Shown here one piece after another: positions 14,940 to 23,285 of a stretch of DNA of 35,349 nucleotides. The notes under the pieces are model-generated. The model worked only from the letters and a program-made list of their open reading frames with translations, did no database searches and was not told the DNA's origin. The stretch is from contig JAAYOP010000047.1 of assembly GCA_012520295.1 (NCBI GenBank), positions 1 to 35,349 on the forward strand. The letters are read 5' to 3'. Each line of letters begins with the position of its first letter. The first letter of the stretch is position 1. This DNA comes from Clostridiales bacterium (lineage in GTDB: Bacteria > Bacillota > Clostridia > Oscillospirales > Oscillospiraceae). The position numbers and the translations under genes were made by a program.

Positions 14940-16376
14940 TTACTCCCTGAGGCAGATGGTTATCATTTTTTGTTCCGTGTATTCCAGCAACCCCTGGTAG
15001 CCGCCTTCCTTGCCGCCTACGCCACTGCGCCTGACGCCTCCCCAGGGAGCTTCGGCAGCGATGAAGTTGTGGGAATTAATCGAGAAGGTGCCCACCGTCA
15101 GCTTCCTGCCCAGCTTCAGGGCACGGGCAATGTTTCGTGACCATATGGAGGCCGTCAGCCCATATGTATTGTCGTTTGCCCTGCGCATGACATCCTCTTC
15201 ATCACTCCACTTCGTCATTACCGCCACCGGCCCGAAAATCTCTTCCCGGTATATTTTCATATCTGGAGTGACGTCCGTAAACACCGTGGGACCTATGAAG
15301 TTGGCCTCATACTTTCTGCCGTCAAGGAGAAGCGTGGCTCCCTGGTCAATGCCGCTTTGAATATATCCCATTACATTATTATAGTGCTCACGGCTGACAA
15401 GGGGCCCCATATCGGTCTTTGGGTCAAGGGGATCGCCGACAACTATATACTTGGCGTGGCTTAAATATTTCTCCAGGAATTCATCGTATACGCTCTCATG
15501 GATGTAATAGCGCCCCGGTGAGCCGCAGGCCTGGCCGCAGTTGTGAAACTGATGGTGCGCCAGAATCTCAACGGCATGGTCCAGGTTCGCATCTGGGAAT
15601 ATTATGGCGGGGTTTTTACCGCCCAGCTCCATAACGAGCTTTTTCAGCGTAGGCGCGGCAGCCTGCATAATGGCAACGCCCGTCTCCGTGCTGCCTGTAA
15701 AGCCAACACAGTCCACATCGGGATGCCCGGCCATGTATGTTCCCACGGTGTCGCCCGGGCCTGTGATAATGTTCACAACGCCCTTTGGCAGCTCCTCAAC
15801 CTCTGCCAGTATCTCGGCAAATTTCAATGATGTAATGGCATTTACACTGGGCACCTTCAATACGCAGGTATTCCCCACCGAGATGGAAAGGGCCACCTTC
15901 TGGGTCATGAGGAAGAAGGGCATGTTCCAAGGCGTAATGAGGGCGCATACTCCCGCCGGCACCCGCTCGAGACAGTACATACGGTCATTGTTTGAGGGAA
16001 TAACATGGCCCTCGATATGCCGGCAGTAGGCTGCGGCCTGCTCAAAATTGCCGGCGGCTCCCATGGTAGGCCCGATGGCAATATGCTCCGGTAAACCATG
16101 CTCCAGAGCGTCCAGATGAGCCATTTCTTTGGCATGCGTCCTGATCTTCTCCGCTATTTTCGCGGCTATCCCGCTGCGCTGGGCCGGCGTTTTCTCAGCC
16201 CAGGCGGGAAATGCCCTGCGGGCGGCCTCAACGGCGATATCCACATCCTCCTTGTCGGCAAGGGGCACGGTTCCGAGGGGCTCGCCCGTTGTGACATTGA
16301 CCGTGGAGAAGGTTTTACCGGACTTCGCGTCAACCCACTGCCCGTCTATCCACATTTTCAAATTTCCATATATCAT
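14940..16376 (-). CDS. NAD(P)-dependent aldehyde dehydrogenase
   Basis: This 478-residue enzyme oxidises an aldehyde to its acid. It has the full ALDH fold: TPWNMPF (148-154) with the oxyanion asparagine N151, cofactor lysine K174, GFTGST (225-230), the general base E250 in MELGGKNP, and the catalytic cysteine C284 in GQACGSPGR. Length is normal for the family. AAGGAGGG lies about 9 bases upstream of the ATG. It lies 43 bases after the alcohol dehydrogenase gene, so the two probably act in sequence (alcohol to aldehyde to acid). The substrate cannot be read from the sequence. Confidence 0.92.
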   Translation of the reverse strand: MIYGNLKMWIDGQWVDAKSGKTFSTVNVTTGEPLGTVPLADKEDVDIAVEAARRAFPAWAEKTPAQRSGIAAKIAEKIRTHAKEMAHLDALEHGLPEHIAIGPTMGAAGNFEQAAAYCRHIEGHVIPSNNDRMYCLERVPAGVCALITPWNMPFFLMTQKVALSISVGNTCVLKVPSVNAITSLKFAEILAEVEELPKGVVNIITGPGDTVGTYMAGHPDVDCVGFTGSTETGVAIMQAAAPTLKKLVMELGGKNPAIIFPDANLDHAVEILAHHQFHNCGQACGSPGRYYIHESVYDEFLEKYLSHAKYIVVGDPLDPKTDMGPLVSREHYNNVMGYIQSGIDQGATLLLDGRKYEANFIGPTVFTDVTPDMKIYREEIFGPVAVMTKWSDEEDVMRRANDNTYGLTASIWSRNIARALKLGRKLTVGTFSINSHNFIAAEAPWGGVRRSGVGGKEGGYQGLLEYTEQKMITICLRE

Positions 16377-16419
16377 TCCAATGGACCCTCCTTAGGTTTT
16401 CTCATCGTCTGCGCAATGC

Positions 16420-17529
16420 TCAGTCATTTACAAGGGCTGCCTTCAGGGCGATTCCGGCACGCATGTCGGCAAGGGCCTGATTGGCATCTGTAAGCTTATA
16501 CTTTTTCGAAATAATCTCACCGAAATGATATTTATCTTTGTGTGCCTGTATGAACTTCAGGCATTTTATGTAATGGCGGATATCTCCGCTGTGACTGCCT
16601 ATGACAACGGCATTGTGGCGCTGAAACTTGTTTGGCACAATGGATACTTCTCCGTCGCCGGTCTGCCCGATAATCAGATATTTGGCCGGGTTGGCCAGTA
16701 TATCAAAGTTCTCGGCAAAAACAGACAGAACGCCCGAGCATTCTATTATCACATCCGCGCCCCGTCCGCCGCAAAGCTCTCTGATATGTTTCACTCGCTC
16801 TTCCGCGTTGGGAAAGCTCCTGGAGTTGACCACATGGGTCGCTCCCCACTTTTTCGCAAATTCCAGCCTCGGTTCGCTGATATCCACGGCAATGACCTTC
16901 GAAGCGCCGGACTGGGCTGCCATTACAACCGAATAAAGGCCGACAGGCCCTACACCTGTAACCACAACAGAGTCGCCCTGGCGAATTCCGCCGCAGTCAT
17001 ACAGCTTATCAAAGGCATTGACAACGGTGCGCCCCGCGCAGCAGACTCCCACGGCCTCCTCGGAGGTAACATCGTCGGGTATTCTCACAAAATCCGTCCC
17101 GGCGAGGACCACCTCATATTCCGCATATCCGCCCCGGAGCTCATAGGCATTTGAAAAGCCATAGCCGCGGCTGCGTTCGCAGAGAACCGGCTCATGGAGA
17201 ACCTTGCAGGAATAGCAGGTACCGTCAAATAAGTGGGACCACATGATACGGTCGCCCACCTTTACCGGGGTTCCACATACGTCTGTCTTGACGCTATCGG
17301 GCAGATAGTATATCTCGCCCACGGTTTCATGGCCCATTATGATCGGGCAGGGAGGGTGCATGCTCAGCTCATCCCGAGCCAGATGAACATCCGTACCGCA
17401 AACGCTGGCAAGGACCACCTTTACCAGCATATCACCGGGTTTAAGCTCAGGGACGGGAATGTCCAGCAATTCCAGCGGTTCGCAGAATTTTGTCAGTACC
17501 ATAGCCTTGCTTGTTTTGGGTATCTCCAT
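16420..17529 (-). CDS. Zinc-dependent alcohol dehydrogenase (MDR family)
   Basis: This 369-residue medium-chain dehydrogenase/reductase oxidises an alcohol with NAD(P). The catalytic zinc site includes C44 (SVCGTDVH, 42-49) and H67/E68 in MGHETVGE. The dinucleotide-binding turn is TGVGPVGLY (191-199), followed by an acidic residue in AVDIS that favours NAD. The structural zinc lobe is unusual: DGTCYSC (102-108) and VLC (115-117) supply three cysteines, with Asp where the first is normally found. GGAGG lies upstream of the ATG. It is cotranscribed with the aldehyde dehydrogenase and is closest to threonine- and sorbitol-dehydrogenase-like enzymes. Confidence 0.9.
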   Translation of the reverse strand: MEIPKTSKAMVLTKFCEPLELLDIPVPELKPGDMLVKVVLASVCGTDVHLARDELSMHPPCPIIMGHETVGEIYYLPDSVKTDVCGTPVKVGDRIMWSHLFDGTCYSCKVLHEPVLCERSRGYGFSNAYELRGGYAEYEVVLAGTDFVRIPDDVTSEEAVGVCCAGRTVVNAFDKLYDCGGIRQGDSVVVTGVGPVGLYSVVMAAQSGASKVIAVDISEPRLEFAKKWGATHVVNSRSFPNAEERVKHIRELCGGRGADVIIECSGVLSVFAENFDILANPAKYLIIGQTGDGEVSIVPNKFQRHNAVVIGSHSGDIRHYIKCLKFIQAHKDKYHFGEIISKKYKLTDANQALADMRAGIALKAALVND

Positions 17530-17656
17530 ATTTTTTCCTCCTGTCTGTTAAGATGTCCCCAATGCAGCTGTCTATAGGGAAGACCGATAATCAGGCCGCC
17601 CGGCCTGCATATACTTCTTAAATCATCAGTTTTTATAATAGGAGAGCTTTTGTTTT

Positions 17657-18076
17657 TCATAACACTCCCGCATCCGCAATATTTTTGCTTCTGCGCTGGG
17701 TATACATATTCAGGGCAACGGCAGAGATGACAATCACTCCCTGTAAAAAGGCTGTATAATCCGAATGCACTCCAAGGAGGTTTAAAACATTGTTGATAAT
17801 ACCTACAAGCAGCGCCCCGAAAACAGCGTTGGAGACTCCTCCCTCACCTCCAGCCAGATTGAGTCCCCCGACCACCATAGCCGTCAGAACATTGCCTTCA
17901 TAGACGGTAGCCGTTGTGGGTCCTGCCTGCATATTCATAGACGCCAGTATCATGCCTCCGATTCCGCCTGAAAGATTTCCCACAGGCAGACTCCTGATGT
18001 GCAGGCGCACATCATATCTTGAAATCGCGCTTTCGGCATAGCCAATCTTTTTCCCTGATTCACCCTCTATATATAT
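17657..18076 (-). pseudogene. Remnant of an RbsC-type sugar ABC transporter permease
   Basis: The open frame reads KIGYAESAISRYDV and then LSGGIGGMILASMNMQAGP, VVGGLNLAGGEGGV and GIINNVLNLLGV. These match the last third of ribose/xylose-type permeases (family BPD_transp_2). A complete member has about 320 residues; here only about 135 codons are open, and a TAA at 18077-18079 precedes them. The N-terminal half, the ATPase and the binding protein are all missing. It is a 5'-truncated remnant between the MmgE/PrpD and alcohol dehydrogenase genes, suggesting the operon once had its own sugar-type importer that was lost. Confidence 0.75.
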
Positions 18077-18104
18077 TTATTTATCCTCGTTGTCCTGGCA
18101 GAAT

Positions 18105-19496
18105 TCAATTCGACCAAACCAGTAAATTAATGAGCTCCCTGATATCCTCCACGTCTTCCAGCCGGGATATCATTTCAATCAGTCTGTCAGCACTCTGCCC
18201 GGACAGCTTGTTTCCGGAGAATTCGATACAGTCCCTTAGTTTTTCTATACACTCATCAAAGGTGGCGGGCTTTTCCGGAGAACCTGTGGCTGTTTCCGCC
18301 AGGGTCTCATATGTTTTGCCGTCCTTTGTCCTTATGCGCATCCTGACAGGCTCAAGTCCGCCCGTATCAAACCTGGGGTCGTTTTCAACGCTGATTTTGG
18401 CGGCCACATCCAGAATATCCTTGTCCTTTATAGCTTCCTCGGTGAAGCAGCCGAGGGTTACACGCTTTTTCACTATTGCCGCCGCGCAGCCCCAGGCCAG
18501 GCTGAACTGGCTGTCCACAAAATTTCGGGGTCTTGCCTTAACCTCCAGGGGCTCGCCCAAGAGACCAAGGGTGCCCTTGCCGCACCATATCTTGATACTC
18601 TCTACATCTTTTGCGTCTATTCTGTTTTCATTTGTGAGCTTCAAAGCCGCGTCAATTGTCGGGTGTGTTCCCCTGCAGCAGGGGTATGGCTTTATTGAGA
18701 TGTTTTCGCACTCAAAGCGCTCGCCAAGCTCTCCCACGAGAATATCTCTTGAATACTCGCCCATATGGTAAACGCTATAATAGCCTGAAACGCCCTCCAG
18801 ACTGTTTTTCGCTCCGGTAACGCCCTTTTGGGCCAGCAGGGCCGCCATTATACCGCCCCTGACCCCGAAACCGGGCCCCAGTCTTTTCGTAAGAGCACCG
18901 TCCTTGACTGCCTGTCCGTTTCCCGATGCCTGATGGTATCCGATACCTATGGCGCTGAGCATACCTTCCTCGTCAAGCCCCAGCAGCCAGCCCGCAACGG
19001 CGGCTGAGACCATGAACCCATTGAGCGTGGTGAAATGCCAGCCATATTTATGTATATTCTGGCCAGGCCTTGTGGCAAGGCCCATCCTGCTGATCATATC
19101 CCCGCCCACCGCTATTGTGCAAATTAAATCCTTGCCGGAAAGGCCGCCTGTGAGCTCCGCCACGGCCAGCGAGGTGGGAATTGTTATTACACCAGGGTGC
19201 ATAATCGCCGCTTCATGCACATCGTCAAAATCCAGGGAATGTGCCATTGAAGAATTGGCCTGAGCGGCCATCGGTGCCGGAACCTTCGTCCCGCAGCCGA
19301 TAATGGTGCTTTGGGCGGCTCCGCCCCACTCTATCGCCAGCTCCCTCACCTGGCGGGCTCCGGCCTGGGAATATCCGCCTACCGCAACCGCTACGAAATC
19401 CAGCACCTGTTTTTTCGTCTCCTCAACGGCTTTTCGCGATAGCTTCTCATACTCTGTGTTCATAAAGTTTCTAACAAATAAATAGCTTGCATCCAA
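18105..19496 (-). CDS. MmgE/PrpD family protein
   Basis: This 463-residue protein belongs to the family that includes 2-methylcitrate dehydratase and cis-aconitate decarboxylase, which act on small di- and tricarboxylic acids. Family marks are HSLDFDDVHE (86-95) in the active-site region and KPYPCCRGTHPTID later. The length is normal. The start at 19496 has an AAGGAGG about 15 bases upstream, rather far; an internal ATG at 19463 has no better site. It is the first gene of the minus-strand operon and faces the LysR gene across a palindrome-rich region. The substrate is likely an organic acid, and which reaction it runs is unknown. Confidence 0.88.
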   Translation of the reverse strand: MDASYLFVRNFMNTEYEKLSRKAVEETKKQVLDFVAVAVGGYSQAGARQVRELAIEWGGAAQSTIIGCGTKVPAPMAAQANSSMAHSLDFDDVHEAAIMHPGVITIPTSLAVAELTGGLSGKDLICTIAVGGDMISRMGLATRPGQNIHKYGWHFTTLNGFMVSAAVAGWLLGLDEEGMLSAIGIGYHQASGNGQAVKDGALTKRLGPGFGVRGGIMAALLAQKGVTGAKNSLEGVSGYYSVYHMGEYSRDILVGELGERFECENISIKPYPCCRGTHPTIDAALKLTNENRIDAKDVESIKIWCGKGTLGLLGEPLEVKARPRNFVDSQFSLAWGCAAAIVKKRVTLGCFTEEAIKDKDILDVAAKISVENDPRFDTGGLEPVRMRIRTKDGKTYETLAETATGSPEKPATFDECIEKLRDCIEFSGNKLSGQSADRLIEMISRLEDVEDIRELINLLVWSN

Positions 19497-19587
19497 CTTG
19501 CTATCCGCCTCCTTCCCCCAAGAATGTCATAATGCGACACACTGTATAGCTGCTATTAATAGATTATCATTGAAACAAAACAATTAA

Positions 19588-19636
19588 TATCAACATTATG
19601 TTGTTAGATTTAAACAACAACTTGTTTGTCAGACAA
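19588..19636. promoter_or_regulatory. Cluster of palindromes, likely LysR operator
   Basis: Four overlapping or adjacent inverted repeats lie here: CAACAT-T-ATGTTG (19591-19603); TGTTGTT-N7-AACAACA (19599-19619), with the T-N11-A type spacing seen in LysR boxes; AACAA-C-TTGTT (19616-19626); and TTGTC-A-GACAA (19626-19636). The first overlaps a possible minus-strand -35 (TTGATA, 19588-19593) for the MmgE/PrpD operon. Binding by the divergent LysR protein is inferred from position and symmetry. Confidence 0.6.
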
Positions 19637-19699
19637 TTAATTATTGGAGATTTTATCAATAGTATTTTGTCCAGAGGGGCAGAAACACCCGGCGCGCTG

Positions 19700-19729
19700 T
19701 TGACCCGGCGCTCTGGTTTATGTTAGTAT
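19700..19729 (+). promoter_or_regulatory. Candidate promoter of the LysR gene
   Basis: TTGACC (19700-19705) and TAGTAT (19724-19729) are 18 bases apart, with an extended TG just before the -10. Transcription would start near 19736, about 70 bases before the LysR start. Confidence 0.45.
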
Positions 19730-19805
19730 TAAGTGGTATTATTAGACAAGCGGTTACAAATATTTCCCCCGGCAAAACAACATGAATTGGAGGGATATGG
19801 ATACT

Positions 19806-20720
19806 ATGACTGTCGAATACCTGCGTTATTTTGTGGAAGCTTACCATTGCGGCAGCGTTTATCAGGCAGCCAAAAATATTCACATTTCTCCCCAAGGTGT
19901 CAGCCAGGGCATCAAAAGGCTGGAGGATTCCCTTCGCCTGCAGCTTTTTACCAGGAAGAAAAACAGGCTGGTTCCCACGAAATTCGGTGATATGTTTTAT
20001 CCCAGAGCGGCACAGGCTGTGAAATATCTTGACGAGCTTGAGGAGTTTGCCAACAACTATCGCGCGATAGGAGAAAACAGCATATCAGTTGGACTCATGG
20101 GCTACAATCAGTTTTCATATCTTGTGCTGTCCCTTATTCAAAGCTTTCAGGAAAAAAACAGCCAGGCAAAGATAAATGCCACCTTTTATGAGCCGGGCCA
20201 GTACGACATGCTGTATAAAAAGGTAAAAAACTACGAGCTTGATGTGGCCTGGTGCTTCCATTCGGATTATGACGATGCATTTACATATATAACCTTGAAA
20301 GACCAGCCTCTGAAATGCCTTATAAGTGCGGACAACAAACTGTCGAAGAAGGAATTTCTGCACTGGTCCGACCTGAAGGACGAGCCCTTTGTGAGCACAG
20401 GCAAAAATGAAGTTTTCCCGGACCTCATCAGGGAGCACTGCGAGAAGTTTGGCTTTGTGCCATATGAGAAATTTTTCTCCACGGACTCGGCCTTTATCTC
20501 CCAGCTGGTTAATAAAAACCAGGCGGTTGTTCTGCTCTATGAAAACTTCATCGACAGTATTCGTGTCCTGTGCACAAATACAAAGGTTATGGAGGTCAGG
20601 CCGGAGCTCCATGTGTGCCAGTCCCTGTTTATCAGCAAGGACAGAAAGCGGTCAAAAATACTCGATTTTTTCCTTGAATACACTGAAATAAACCTGAGAA
20701 ACAATTCGGAAAAGTGGTAG
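19806..20720 (+). CDS. LysR family transcriptional regulator
   Basis: The protein begins MTVEYLRYFVEAY and has a winged HTH over the first 60 residues, with AAKNIHISPQGVSQGIKRLE as the helix-turn-helix. An effector-binding domain follows (about 85-300). LysR proteins usually regulate the divergently transcribed operon in response to its substrate or an intermediate. Here the divergent operon starts with MmgE/PrpD, and the Liv importer follows downstream. The start at 19806 is chosen because GGAGGG (19789-19794) lies 11 bases upstream and because the HTH then starts at the N-terminus as usual. In-frame ATGs at 19782 and 19797 are less well spaced but cannot be excluded. Confidence 0.9.
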   Translation: MTVEYLRYFVEAYHCGSVYQAAKNIHISPQGVSQGIKRLEDSLRLQLFTRKKNRLVPTKFGDMFYPRAAQAVKYLDELEEFANNYRAIGENSISVGLMGYNQFSYLVLSLIQSFQEKNSQAKINATFYEPGQYDMLYKKVKNYELDVAWCFHSDYDDAFTYITLKDQPLKCLISADNKLSKKEFLHWSDLKDEPFVSTGKNEVFPDLIREHCEKFGFVPYEKFFSTDSAFISQLVNKNQAVVLLYENFIDSIRVLCTNTKVMEVRPELHVCQSLFISKDRKRSKILDFFLEYTEINLRNNSEKW

Positions 20721-20837
20721 AAACAATTTAATTCTGCCGGCAATGTTGTATGGCTCTTTTTTTGGGATTTTTTGAACAGATCCATCCGGTAATAAGCTGA
20801 AATATCTGCCAAATACTCAATTTCCTCAAGTTTTATA

Positions 20838-20866
20838 TTGTTTTTTTAACCCAAAAGAAGTATAAT
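20838..20866 (+). promoter_or_regulatory. Promoter of the Liv-type transporter operon
   Basis: A perfect TATAAT (20861-20866) lies 17 bases after TTGTTT (20838-20843). Transcription would start near 20873. Confidence 0.6.
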
Positions 20867-20878
20867 GGCTGCCGAAAC

Positions 20879-20905
20879 AGACAAGTGTCTGCTATATGCG
20901 GACAC
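20879..20905 (+). promoter_or_regulatory. Leader palindromes before the binding-protein gene
   Basis: AGACA-AG-TGTCT (20879-20890) overlaps a second inverted repeat, GTGTCTGC (20885-20892) with GCGGACAC (20898-20905), which has one mismatch. They lie just after the predicted start of transcription and could be an operator or a leader hairpin. The GTC/GAC arms recall TTGTC-A-GACAA in the LysR intergenic region, so control by the same regulator is possible. Confidence 0.4.
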
Positions 20906-20941
20906 GATTAGAACAAATGAACTATATTTGGAGGAAGACTG

Positions 20942-22135
20942 ATGAAAAGATTTATATCTATTGCGGTTATCCTGTGTCTTGTTCTGGTCCTTTTTGCCGG
21001 CTGCGGCAAAGAAAAGACCGGAGGCGATACCGCCGGCGATGTTATTAAAATCGGCGTATTTGAGCCCTCTTCGGGCGACAACGGCGCCGGAGGCAAGCAG
21101 GAGATACTCGGCATTGAATATGCCCATTCCAAGGTTAATACCATTGATATAGGCGGAAAAACCTACAAAATAGAGCTGAAAATCGTTGACAACGAATCTT
21201 CAAACGATAAGGCGCCCACCGCTGCGGCAACCCTTGTGGGTGAAAAATGCAGCGTAGTAGTCGGTTCCTATGGCTCCGGCGTTTCCATCGCAGCCAGCAG
21301 CGTATTCGGCAATGCGGGCATACCGGTTATCGGCGCATCCTGCACAAATCCCCAGGTTACAGAAGGAAACAGCCACTATTTCCGCATCTGCTACCTGGAT
21401 CCCTTCCAGGGTACCGTCCTTGCCAACTTTGCTGTCGACAACTTCAATGCCAAAACCGCCTACATACTGACCAAGCTGGGTGATGACTATTCTGTGGGCC
21501 TGGGCAACTATTTTAAAGAGGCCTTTGTAGGCTTGGGCGGAACAGTAGTCGAGGAATCTTTCCAGGAAGGAAACAGCGACTTTACGGCATTCATTACATC
21601 GGCAATCAATTCCGGAGCGGATGTCATTTTCGCCCCCACTTCCACCGAGGCAGCTTCCCTCATAATCGGCCAGGCCACAGCAATGAATATTGACATTCCC
21701 CTGCTGGCCGGCGATACATGGGACAGCTCGGTTATACTGGACGCTGCAAGTGGATCCAACCAGGAGATCTATGTCTCCACTTTCTTCGATGAGGGTGATG
21801 ATTCCGCGGCAGGCTCAGAATTTGTTCAGGGCTTCAAGGCATGGCTGAACGCCAACCCGGACAAGCTTGCAAATAACGGCGGCAACGATATTGTCGCTGC
21901 AGTTTCCGCTCTGGGATATGACGCGTACATGGTAGCCATCGAGGCCATTAAGAAAGCCGGAAGCAGCAATCCTGCGGATATAATGGGTGCTCTGCCCACA
22001 ACAACCTATACAGGCGTCACCGGAGACATTGCCTTTGATGATATTGGAGATGCCATCCGCAATGTGGCATATATAAAGAGTGCCAACACTGCCGACGCCA
22101 GTTGGAACTTTGTCGCTATTCAGAGCATTAAATAA
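20942..22135 (+). CDS. Branched-chain amino acid-type ABC substrate-binding lipoprotein
   Basis: This 397-residue protein is the extracytoplasmic receptor of the importer. The signal peptide (1-20) ends in a lipobox, LFAGC with C21 lipidated. The mature part starts IKIGVFEPSSGDNGAGGKQE and continues as a periplasmic-binding type I fold (Peripla_BP_6), with SSNDKAPTAAATL and VVGSYGSGVS. Members bind Leu/Ile/Val, but also short amides, urea and aromatic acids, so the ligand is open. GGAGGAAG lies just before the ATG. It is the first gene of a five-gene transporter operon next to the LysR gene. Confidence 0.92.
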   Translation: MKRFISIAVILCLVLVLFAGCGKEKTGGDTAGDVIKIGVFEPSSGDNGAGGKQEILGIEYAHSKVNTIDIGGKTYKIELKIVDNESSNDKAPTAAATLVGEKCSVVVGSYGSGVSIAASSVFGNAGIPVIGASCTNPQVTEGNSHYFRICYLDPFQGTVLANFAVDNFNAKTAYILTKLGDDYSVGLGNYFKEAFVGLGGTVVEESFQEGNSDFTAFITSAINSGADVIFAPTSTEAASLIIGQATAMNIDIPLLAGDTWDSSVILDAASGSNQEIYVSTFFDEGDDSAAGSEFVQGFKAWLNANPDKLANNGGNDIVAAVSALGYDAYMVAIEAIKKAGSSNPADIMGALPTTTYTGVTGDIAFDDIGDAIRNVAYIKSANTADASWNFVAIQSIK

Positions 22136-22161
22136 GCGTACTGCTTTAAACGATGCTTAAA

Positions 22162-22183
22162 GGGCGGGGGATATCCCCCGCCC
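22162..22183 (+). terminator. GC-rich hairpin after the binding-protein gene
   Basis: This is a perfect 22-base palindrome with GGGCGGGGG opposite CCCCCGCCC and no T run. It probably protects the 3' end of the binding-protein message or lowers read-through into the permease genes. Confidence 0.6.
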
Positions 22184-22216
22184 CGAAACATTATATCCCG
22201 TGTTTCCACAATTTGG

Positions 22217-22331
22217 GCTGCCTCGAAGGGAGGCAGCGTGATTAAGGTCAGATTCCATGCGGATTGTTCCTGCAAGGCCTTTCACGCCCAAAAGATTGAC
22301 CTGGCGGAAGCCGGCTCGCGTCAGTCGGCTT
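22217..22331 (+). promoter_or_regulatory. Two further hairpins between binding protein and LivH
   Basis: GCTGCCTC (22217-22224) pairs perfectly with GAGGCAGC (22230-22237). AAGCCGGC (22308-22315) pairs with GTCGGCTT (22324-22331), with one G-T pair, and is followed by a short T run. Together with the palindrome at 22162 they fill the 250-base gap between the two genes and may set the expression ratio. Confidence 0.45.
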
Positions 22332-22385
22332 TTAAACACAGAAACCGGAGATCCTTTTCGAGACAACACAAATGGAGGTTCCGCA

Positions 22386-23276
22386 ATGGAATTTATCAAC
22401 ACCTACCTTCCGTACATATTAGCCGGAATCTCAGTGGGCGGACAATACGCTCTCATTGCCATCGGCTATACCATGGTGTACGGAATTCTCAGGCTGATTA
22501 ACTTTGCCCATGGTGACATATTCATGGCCGCAGGTTTTATGATGGTCTACCTGTCGGCCAGCATGCCACTTTATATTTCAATACCGCTGGTTATCATCCT
22601 CACGGTCATACTGGGATTTCTTGTGGAGCGTATCGCATACAGACCCCTCCGCACAGCGCCACGAATGTCCATTATGATCAGCGCCATAGGCGTATCCTAC
22701 CTGCTGCAAAACTGCGCATGGTATCTCACCAGCGGACTGCCAAAGCAATATCCAAAAATACCGTGGATAAGTGCGTCCGTCTCCATAGGAGCGTCAACTA
22801 CCACGGTTGTCACCCTGATAACACCCATATTGACGATTGTGCTGATTGTAGCCCTTGTCCTTTTGATAAAGCACACGAAAATCGGCATGGCCATGCGCGC
22901 CGTATCAAGGGACTTTGAAACCAGCCAGTGCATGGGCATAAAAATCAATTCGGTTATCGGCATAACTTTTATAATTGGGTCATTCCTTGCAGCCATCGGC
23001 TCGCTGCTGTACTTCACAAATTATTCCACCGTAACGCCCATATCCGGCGCGATGCCGGGTCTGAAGGCCTTTGTGGCGGCGGTATTTGGAGGCATAGGCA
23101 GCGTACCCGGCGCTGTTGTGGGAGCTTTCCTTATCGGCATATGTGAAAACATATTAAAGATAAAAGAGCTTGATATGACCACTTTTTCAGATGCCTTTAC
23201 CTTCGCGCTGCTGATAATAATTCTAATCGCCAAGCCTACGGGGCTCTTCGGCGAAAAAATTACGGATAAGGTTTGA
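22386..23276 (+). CDS. livH: Branched-chain amino acid-type ABC permease LivH
   Basis: This 296-residue membrane protein has about eight hydrophobic segments and the LivH marks: YALIAIGYTMVYGILRLINF, AHGD and GGIGSVPGAVVGAFLIG. It forms the membrane channel with LivM. The ATG at 22386 (MEFINTYLPYILAG) is chosen because GGAGG (22374-22378) lies 7 bases upstream; the open frame before it codes for polar, basic sequence unlike a permease N-terminus. It ends 9 bases before livM. Confidence 0.93.
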   Translation: MEFINTYLPYILAGISVGGQYALIAIGYTMVYGILRLINFAHGDIFMAAGFMMVYLSASMPLYISIPLVIILTVILGFLVERIAYRPLRTAPRMSIMISAIGVSYLLQNCAWYLTSGLPKQYPKIPWISASVSIGASTTTVVTLITPILTIVLIVALVLLIKHTKIGMAMRAVSRDFETSQCMGIKINSVIGITFIIGSFLAAIGSLLYFTNYSTVTPISGAMPGLKAFVAAVFGGIGSVPGAVVGAFLIGICENILKIKELDMTTFSDAFTFALLIIILIAKPTGLFGEKITDKV

Positions 23277-23285
23277 GGGAGAGAT

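Noticed and set aside
22257-22385. N-terminal extension of LivH
   Set aside because: The 43 added residues are basic and polar, overlap hairpins, and lack a ribosome binding site; the ATG at 22386 has one.
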